Shown here in pieces: positions 18,105 to 24,255 of a stretch of 24,255 bases of DNA. The position numbers and the translations under genes were made by a program. Source of the DNA: Thioalkalivibrio sp. (GTDB taxonomy: Bacteria; Pseudomonadota; Gammaproteobacteria; Ectothiorhodospirales; Ectothiorhodospiraceae). Below the pieces are notes generated by a model. The model was not told where the DNA came from. It did no database searches and worked only from the letters and a program-made list of their open reading frames with translations. The stretch lies in contig PWGH01000090.1 of the NCBI GenBank assembly GCA_003555285.1, positions 1 to 24,255 on the forward strand, given 5' to 3'. Numbering within the stretch: position 1 is the first letter of the stretch; each line of letters starts with the position of its first letter.

Positions 18105-18614
18105 TCAGGAAAGCGGCCGCCACCACCGCGCGGCGTAGTCGCGCGCAGTGTCCCGCACCGGAAGACGGCTGAATCCGTGGCCGGCAAAAAAGGCCTCGGC
18201 ATCGGCCTGCGCCCGCACCACCAGGCCGCTGCAGCCCGTCGCCCGGGCCAGCGCTTCGCCGTCCTCGAGCAGCCGCAGACCAATGCCGCGCCGGTGCAAC
18301 GCGGGGCGGACGTACAGGCCGTGCAGCAGCAGGGCCGATTCCCCATCCGGGCCGTCGCGCGGTCCGGCCGGCTCCCAGGCCGCGAGGCCGGCCGGCTCGC
18401 CCGACGGGTCCAGCACGCGCAGGCTCAAATGCCCCAGGTCGGCCTCGGTATAGCGGTACACCGGCAGCGCCAGACGCTTCACCCGTTCCGGCAGCCGCCA
18501 GGTGGCGATGGCCTCGGCGATCACGGTGTTGATCGCGGCCAGATCGGTCGGCCCGGCGGCACGGATGACGGCAGCGCGAATGACACCGTCGATCGAAGGC
18601 GTTTCGGCACACAT
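18105..18614 (-). CDS. GNAT-family N-acetyltransferase
   Basis: A 169-aa acetyl-CoA-dependent acetyltransferase of unknown substrate. The fold is recognisable from the N-terminal IRAAGPTDLAAINTVIAEAI segment and the acetyl-CoA pyrophosphate loop LHGLYVRPALHRRGIGLRLLEDGE (R-R-G-I-G-L). The C-terminal segment SGLVVRAQADAEAFFAGHGFSRLP is typical of GNAT motif B. It is divergent from the PDC-like gene with a 132-bp AT-richer gap, and 67 bp upstream of ldhA on the same strand, so it may be co-transcribed with ldhA. Nothing fixes the substrate. Confidence 0.85.
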   Translation of the reverse strand: MCAETPSIDGVIRAAVIRAAGPTDLAAINTVIAEAIATWRLPERVKRLALPVYRYTEADLGHLSLRVLDPSGEPAGLAAWEPAGPRDGPDGESALLLHGLYVRPALHRRGIGLRLLEDGEALARATGCSGLVVRAQADAEAFFAGHGFSRLPVRDTARDYAARWWRPLS

Positions 18615-18746
18615 CTCATCAGCCTCGTACGATTGCGAGGGGTTGAAGGCAATTGATTCTATACGGACGATAGTGATTTTAAATGCACAACCCGGCAGCG
18701 GTCCATGAACCGCAAACCGACCCGCTCGATTCGGAGAACAGCCCGC
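18615..18746. promoter_or_regulatory. Divergent promoter region between the GNAT and PDC-like genes
   Basis: This gap is AT-richer than its surroundings (for example TTGATTCTATACGG at 18653 and GATTTTAAATGCAC at 18673). On the minus strand TATAGAAT at 18652-18664 offers -10 candidates for the GNAT gene. On the plus strand no hexamer pair is convincing. A GGAGAA site at 18733-18738 serves the PDC-like gene. Confidence 0.35.
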
Positions 18747-19700
18747 ATGGACATCTTACGCAGCACCATCGAAGAGCAGCGCCGGCGCCTCGAGCGCGAG
18801 TTGCACGAACCCCTGGATCGAATTGCCACGCGCCTGCCCACGGTGTGGCCCAGCCGCAAGGGGCTCAGCACGGTGTTGGAGTCTGCCTTCGGCGAATTGC
18901 CCCAATGCACCTACCTCTATGCGGTGAACACCGCCGGCATCCAGGTGAGCGACAACATGTCCCGCGACGGGCTGCTGCCGGATCATTTCGGCCGAGATCG
19001 GTCGCAGCGACCCTATCTGAGGGAGGTGGTGCCGGCCGCGGGCTTCCTGCTCTCGGAGGCCTACATCAGCCTGCTCGGACGCCGACCCTCGCTGACCGCG
19101 CTGCAGCTGGTCCGGGCCGCCGACGGGACCGCGCTCGGCTTCCTGGGGGCGGACTTCGATCTGCGCAACCTGCCGAACACCGGCACCTTGTACGAAGAAT
19201 CCACCGAATGGCGCCAGATCAAGGGGGATCCGTCGATTCGCGGCACGGTGTTCCTGCAGACCCGCACCGAGAGCCTGATGGACCAGGATATGGACGGCGC
19301 GTTGTCGGTGCTCGAGGAACTCTTCCTCGAGGGCGGCGTGTTCCAGTGCGTGCTGCATTTCTCCAGCAGCCGGGCCACGGTGTGGACCCTCGAGGATCCC
19401 TACCGCTACCGCATCCTGACCCACGAGGCCCTGAGCGACCCCGATACCTGCCTGGCCTTCCCCAGCCACCCCTACCCGCCGAACGCGCTGCTGCCGGCCG
19501 AGGCCATCCCGCGGGTGCTGGAGAACCTGAAGACCCTGCGCTTCGCCGACGACACGGTGTACCTGCGCTCGTCGTCGATCAACCTGTTCAACGGCATGAT
19601 CAGCCTGACCTTCTCCTGCGACGGCTCGCACTACATGACCTGGAAGGACTTCCTCGACCGCTCGATGGGCTTCTGGCTCGGCAGCGACGAAGAAACCTGA
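18747..19700 (+). CDS. Soluble PDC/Cache-like sensor domain protein
   Basis: A 317-aa protein without recognised catalytic motifs. The start at 18747 has GGAGAA eight bases upstream; an in-frame ATG at 18705 lacks a site. Residues about 1-30 are charged and helical (RSTIEEQRRRLERELHEPLDRI). Residues about 50-142 resemble a PDC/Cache fold: YLYAVNTAGIQVSDN, GRDRSQRPYLREV, LSEAYISLLGRRPSLTALQLV, LGFLGADFDLR. The second half (about 170-317) is not recognised. No signal peptide or membrane helix is visible, although PDC domains usually sense extracytoplasmic ligands in membrane receptors, and no kinase, cyclase or chemotaxis output domain follows. A ligand-binding role is an inference. It is divergent from the GNAT gene. 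Confidence 0.65.
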   Translation: MDILRSTIEEQRRRLERELHEPLDRIATRLPTVWPSRKGLSTVLESAFGELPQCTYLYAVNTAGIQVSDNMSRDGLLPDHFGRDRSQRPYLREVVPAAGFLLSEAYISLLGRRPSLTALQLVRAADGTALGFLGADFDLRNLPNTGTLYEESTEWRQIKGDPSIRGTVFLQTRTESLMDQDMDGALSVLEELFLEGGVFQCVLHFSSSRATVWTLEDPYRYRILTHEALSDPDTCLAFPSHPYPPNALLPAEAIPRVLENLKTLRFADDTVYLRSSSINLFNGMISLTFSCDGSHYMTWKDFLDRSMGFWLGSDEET

Positions 19701-19736
19701 CGGTCCGGGAGGCAAGGGTGGGCCGCGTATGAACGC

Positions 19737-19763
19737 GGGTGGGCCAAGCGCAGCGGGCCCACC
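19737..19763 (+). repeat. GGTGGGCC-AAGCGCAGCG-GGCCCACC repeat unit
   Basis: An 8-bp stem (GGTGGGCC/GGCCCACC) around the loop AAGCGCAGCG. All 27 bases recur as a perfect reverse complement at 20007-20033. This is a widespread REP-like intergenic unit in gammaproteobacteria by recollection; copy number was not measured. Confidence 0.9.
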
Positions 19764-19800
19764 ATGGCCCTTGCCGAAGCGCCGATCCTCGGTGGGTTCG

Positions 19801-19916
19801 GTGCCCAAGCCGTGCGGGGTACGCCCGGTCCGGACACGCTCAAGTCGTCCCTGAGCGCTCGAAGATGGCCATCCATGGCCATCTACGGTCCGGACCGGGC
19901 GCACCCCACACGGCTT
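19801..19916 (+). repeat. Complete copy (A) of the core-plus-inverted-arm repeat
   Basis: Arms 19807-19834 and 19889-19916 are 28-base inverted repeats with two mismatches, flanking a 54-base asymmetric core at 19835-19888. The core contains the palindrome GAGCGCTC and two ATGGCCATC units exactly ten bases apart. The core matches that of 24126-24179 on the opposite strand with one base difference. No target-site duplication is evident. Confidence 0.92.
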
Positions 19917-19964
19917 CTCAGCGTTGGGTGCAAACCAAGGGCGTGCCGCCGGGGCTCGGTCGTC

Positions 19965-20038
19965 CTGTAGGGCGGGTGAAGCGCAGCGCACCCACCAGCG
20001 CCGTGCGGTGGGCCCGCTGCGCTTGGCCCACCCTACAG
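19965..20038. repeat. Inverted pair of CTGTAGGG...AAGCGCAGCG units
   Basis: Arms 19965-19996 and 20007-20038, 32 bases each, are reverse complements with five mismatches, separated by ten bases. CTGTAGGG marks the outer end and CCCACC the inner end of each arm. The right arm contains the exact reverse complement of 19737-19763. Confidence 0.9.
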
Positions 20039-20058
20039 TCCTTCCCGCGACGTGGGGG

Positions 20059-22325
<2,267 letters not shown>

Positions 22326-22335
22326 CGCACCTGAT

Positions 22336-22366
22336 CCCGCGCCAAAGGCCGGCGCGGGTTCCTTTT
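22336..22366 (+). terminator. Intrinsic terminator after the DUF305 remnant
   Basis: An 8-bp stem, CCCGCGCC (22336-22343) with GGCGCGGG (22351-22358), followed by TTCCTTTT. It points in the plus direction, the direction of the DUF305 remnant. For pyrE, converging from the right, the hairpin has no T-tract. Confidence 0.8.
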
Positions 22367-22380
22367 CAATACCCTTCTCT

Positions 22381-23040
22381 TCAGGCCGCCTGGATACCGT
22401 ACTGCTGCCGATAGGCTCGGAGCGCCTCGAGGTGCTGCGGATCCCGCCCGGTCGCCTCCAGCATCGCGATCAGGTCGGTCAGGCAGGCGACCCGAATCAC
22501 CTGCAAGCCGAAATCGGCCTCGACCTCCTGGATCGCCGAGCGCTCGCCCTGCCCGCGTTCCTCCCGATCCAGCGCGATCGCCACTGCGGCCGGCTCGGCC
22601 CCGGCGGCCCGGATGATCTCGACGGCCTCCCGGATCGCGGTGCCGGCGGTGATCACGTCGTCGACGATCAGCACCCGCCCCTGCAGCGGCGCACCGACGA
22701 TGCTGCCGCCCTCGCCGTGGTCCTTGACCTCCTTGCGGTTGAAGGCCCAGGGCAGGTCGCGGCCGTGATCGGTGTGCAGGGCCATCACCACCGCCGCCGC
22801 CAGCGGGATCCCCTTGTACGCGGGACCGAAGACCAGATCGAATTCCAGGCCGCTGTCGACGATGGCCTGCGCGTAGAACCGGCCCAGACGCACCAGATCG
22901 GAGCCGCGGTTGAACAGACCCGCATTGAAGAAGTACGGGCTCACCCGGCCGGACTTCAGCGTGAATTCTCCAAAGCGCAACACCTCGCGCTCCAGGCAGT
23001 AGACCAGAAAGTCCTTCGCGGAAGAGTCCTTCGCGGACAT
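22381..23040 (-). CDS. pyrE: Orotate phosphoribosyltransferase
   Basis: Fifth step of pyrimidine synthesis: orotate plus PRPP gives orotidine 5'-phosphate. The protein is 219 aa. The PRPP loop [10 protein letters not shown] is at 126-135. Other family blocks are [32 protein letters not shown] and [13 protein letters not shown]. The start at 23040 has AAGGGG eight bases upstream; the longer in-frame start at 23109 lacks support. The N-terminus carries a small internal duplication (AKDSSAKD). It is divergent from xthA by 131 bp; the rph-pyrE arrangement of enteric bacteria is not present. Confidence 0.97.
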   Translation of the reverse strand: MSAKDSSAKDFLVYCLEREVLRFGEFTLKSGRVSPYFFNAGLFNRGSDLVRLGRFYAQAIVDSGLEFDLVFGPAYKGIPLAAAVVMALHTDHGRDLPWAFNRKEVKDHGEGGSIVGAPLQGRVLIVDDVITAGTAIREAVEIIRAAGAEPAAVAIALDREERGQGERSAIQEVEADFGLQVIRVACLTDLIAMLEATGRDPQHLEALRAYRQQYGIQAA

Positions 23041-23171
23041 GGGCAACCCCTTGAGCAAAGCCGCTATTCTGGCACAGCTTGGCGGGATGGCGCCGGCGGC
23101 ACGCCCCACGCGGGCGCGGCTGCCGGCCGCAGGCTTCCCTGCGGACGCCCCCGGGGGTATTGTTCGCCCCC

Positions 23172-23951
23172 ATGCGCATCATGAGTCTGAACGCCAACGG
23201 CATTCGTGCCGCCGCCCGCAAGGGTTTTTTCGATTGGTTACCCGAGATCCAGGCCGATGTGATCTGCCTGCAGGAAACCCGGGCCCGCATCGAACAGCTG
23301 CAGGATCCGGTCTATCACCCCGAGGGTTATCACTGCGCCTACGTCGACGCGGAAAAGGCCGGCTACAGCGGTGTCGCCATCCTGAGCCGACGCCAGCCGG
23401 ACGCGGTGATCACCCACGTCGGCCTCGAGGAGGCCGACCGTGAGGGACGCTACGTCGAGATGCGTTTCGGCAACCTGTCGGTGGTCTCGCTGTACCTGCC
23501 CTCTGGCTCCGCTGGAGACCACCGCCAGGAATCGAAATGGCGCTTCCTCGACTTCTTCCTGCCCTGGCTGACCGAGCGCGCCCGAGACGGGCGCGAGTGG
23601 GTGATCTGCGGCGACTGGAACATCGCCCATCGCGAAATCGACCTGAAAAACTGGAAATCCAACCAGAAGAACTCGGGCTTTCTGCCCGAAGAACGCGCCT
23701 GGATGGACAAGGTCTTCGATGACATCGGTCTGGTGGATGTCTTTCGCAGCCTCGACCCGCGCCCCGAGCAATACACCTGGTGGTCCAACCGCGGCCAGGC
23801 CTGGGCGAAGAACGTCGGCTGGCGAATCGACTACCAGGTCGCGACACCCACGTTCGCTGCCACCGCCCACACCCCCGTCATCTTCAAGGACCAGCGCTTC
23901 TCCGATCACGCCCCCTTCTGGATCGACTACGCCCCGCCACCCACCCCCTGA
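23172..23951 (+). CDS. xthA: Exodeoxyribonuclease III (AP endonuclease)
   Basis: Class II AP endonuclease and 3'-5' exonuclease of base-excision repair, Mg-dependent. The protein is 259 aa. Motifs: [11 protein letters not shown] at the N-terminus, the catalytic Glu in CLQETR (Glu35), [27 protein letters not shown], the active-site [38 protein letters not shown], and the C-terminal catalytic [10 protein letters not shown] (Asp245-His246). The start at 23172 gives the conserved N-terminus; the ribosome-binding site is weak. The stop is ten bases before a repeat-rich stretch that runs to the window end. Confidence 0.96.
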   Translation: MRIMSLNANGIRAAARKGFFDWLPEIQADVICLQETRARIEQLQDPVYHPEGYHCAYVDAEKAGYSGVAILSRRQPDAVITHVGLEEADREGRYVEMRFGNLSVVSLYLPSGSAGDHRQESKWRFLDFFLPWLTERARDGREWVICGDWNIAHREIDLKNWKSNQKNSGFLPEERAWMDKVFDDIGLVDVFRSLDPRPEQYTWWSNRGQAWAKNVGWRIDYQVATPTFAATAHTPVIFKDQRFSDHAPFWIDYAPPPTP

Positions 23952-23984
23952 GAACCTTCGGCCGCGCACCCGTCCGGTTCCGTG

Positions 23985-24114
23985 CCCAAGTGCGTGCTGC
24001 TCGCGGTCGGGGTTTCGTGAAGGCTGGTGCCCGAGCCGTGCGGGGTGCCCCCAAGAACGTGCTGCTCGCGGTCGGGGTTTCGTAGAGGCTGGTGCCCGAG
24101 CCGTGTGGGGTGTG
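23985..24114 (+). repeat. Two tandem 65-bp repeat units
   Basis: Unit 1 starts at CCCAAGTGCGTGCTGC (23985) and unit 2 at CCCAAGAACGTGCTGC (24050), a period of 65 bases. Each unit contains the module GTGCTGCTCGCGGTCGGGGT, then TTTCGT, AGGCTG and the arm GTGCCCGAGCCGTG. Only a few bases differ (TGC/AAC, GTGAAG/GTAGAG, GTGCGG/GTGTGG). Confidence 0.93.
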
Positions 24115-24255
24115 CCCGGTCCGGACCGTAGATGGCCATGGATGGCCATCTTCGAGCGCTCATGGACGACTTGAGCGTGTCCGGACCGGGCACACCCCGC
24201 ACGGCTCGGGCACCAGCCTCTACGAAACCCCGACCGCGAGCAGCACGTTCTTGGG
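24050..24255 (-). repeat. 206-bp palindromic copy (B) of the repeat family
   Basis: Arms 24050-24125 and 24180-24255 are 76-base inverted repeats with a single mismatch (T at 24104 side against C in the other arm). The centre, 24126-24179, is the same 54-base core as in copy A, on the opposite strand. Each arm has an inner part shared with copies A and C and an outer 42-base module (CCCAAGAACGTG ... GAGGCTG) not present in copy A. The right arm ends exactly at the window end. Confidence 0.93.

Larger units (their letters stand above)
19701..20058. repeat. Mosaic intergenic repeat region
   Basis: This 358-bp stretch holds no gene. In order it contains an AAGCGCAGCG-type hairpin unit (19737-19763), a complete core-plus-arms repeat (19801-19916), and a 74-bp inverted pair of the AAGCGCAGCG type (19965-20038). 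It separates the convergent 3' ends of the PDC-like gene and thiC, so these hairpins may also end both transcripts. Confidence 0.9.

Noticed and set aside
24050..24255. Palindrome as a pure assembly fold-back
   Set aside because: Not fully excluded, but the same arm-core-arm order occurs internally at 19801-19916 and the core is not symmetric, so at least the inner part is real.

Overview
The window is GC-rich chromosomal DNA of a gammaproteobacterium. The evidence is a set of housekeeping genes with gammaproteobacterial-type sequences (UvrD beginning MDVSRLLD, SucA/SucB, CoaD next to an Allochromatium/YfhL-type ferredoxin, CsdA/DeaD-type helicase, XthA, PyrE, ThiC under a TPP riboswitch) plus a pair of the Pseudomonas PA2778/PA2779 type. 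A DUF302 protein and a phosphofructokinase of the long PPi-PFK-like type next to fructose bisphosphatase would fit the Chromatiales/Ectothiorhodospiraceae or a methylotroph-like lineage. That placement is an inference; the sequence itself does not name a genus.

Layout: (1) 1-2443: repeat fragment, then uvrD (-). (2) 2444-7361: sucA-sucB (+), the E1 and E2 parts of 2-oxoglutarate dehydrogenase, followed by a separate exported DUF302 protein (+) with a strong intrinsic terminator. (3) 7389-7478: a perfect 28-bp inverted repeat made of CACGGAAA units around an AT-rich (TTTTA)n loop. (4) 10123-7560 (-): coaD, 2[4Fe-4S] ferredoxin, gamma-glutamyltransferase. (5) 11727-10256 (-): PA2779-like membrane protein, then a translationally coupled lipoprotein C39-like cysteine peptidase with TPR-like repeats. 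(6) 12018-14693: divergent 6-phosphofructokinase (-) and class I fructose-1,6-bisphosphatase (+), the opposing reactions of one glycolytic/gluconeogenic step. (7) 14884-16935: DEAD-box RNA helicase (+). (8) 18037-17030 (-): D-lactate dehydrogenase-like enzyme; 18614-18105 (-): GNAT acetyltransferase; 18747-19700 (+): soluble PDC-sensor-like protein. (9) 19701-20058: dense mosaic of inverted repeats. (10) 22100-20059 (-): TPP riboswitch and thiC. (11) 22173-22325 (+): remnant of a DUF305 gene with its terminator. (12) pyrE (-) and xthA (+), divergent. (13) 23952-24255: tandem and inverted copies of the repeat family.

Most genes are ordinary core metabolism or DNA/RNA maintenance. No defence system, prophage, transposase, CRISPR array, tRNA or rRNA was seen. 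The most unusual content is non-coding: a modular repeat family (a 54-bp asymmetric core between inverted arms, with an optional outer module that is also tandemly repeated) seen in three recognisable copies and several degenerate half-copies. Both ends of the window lie inside copies of this family, so the window may be a draft contig broken at repeats. Other points of note are a phosphofructokinase with a mixed phosphoryl-donor signature, a possible leaderless uvrD mRNA, and a TPP riboswitch whose expression platform appears to hide the thiC ribosome-binding site.
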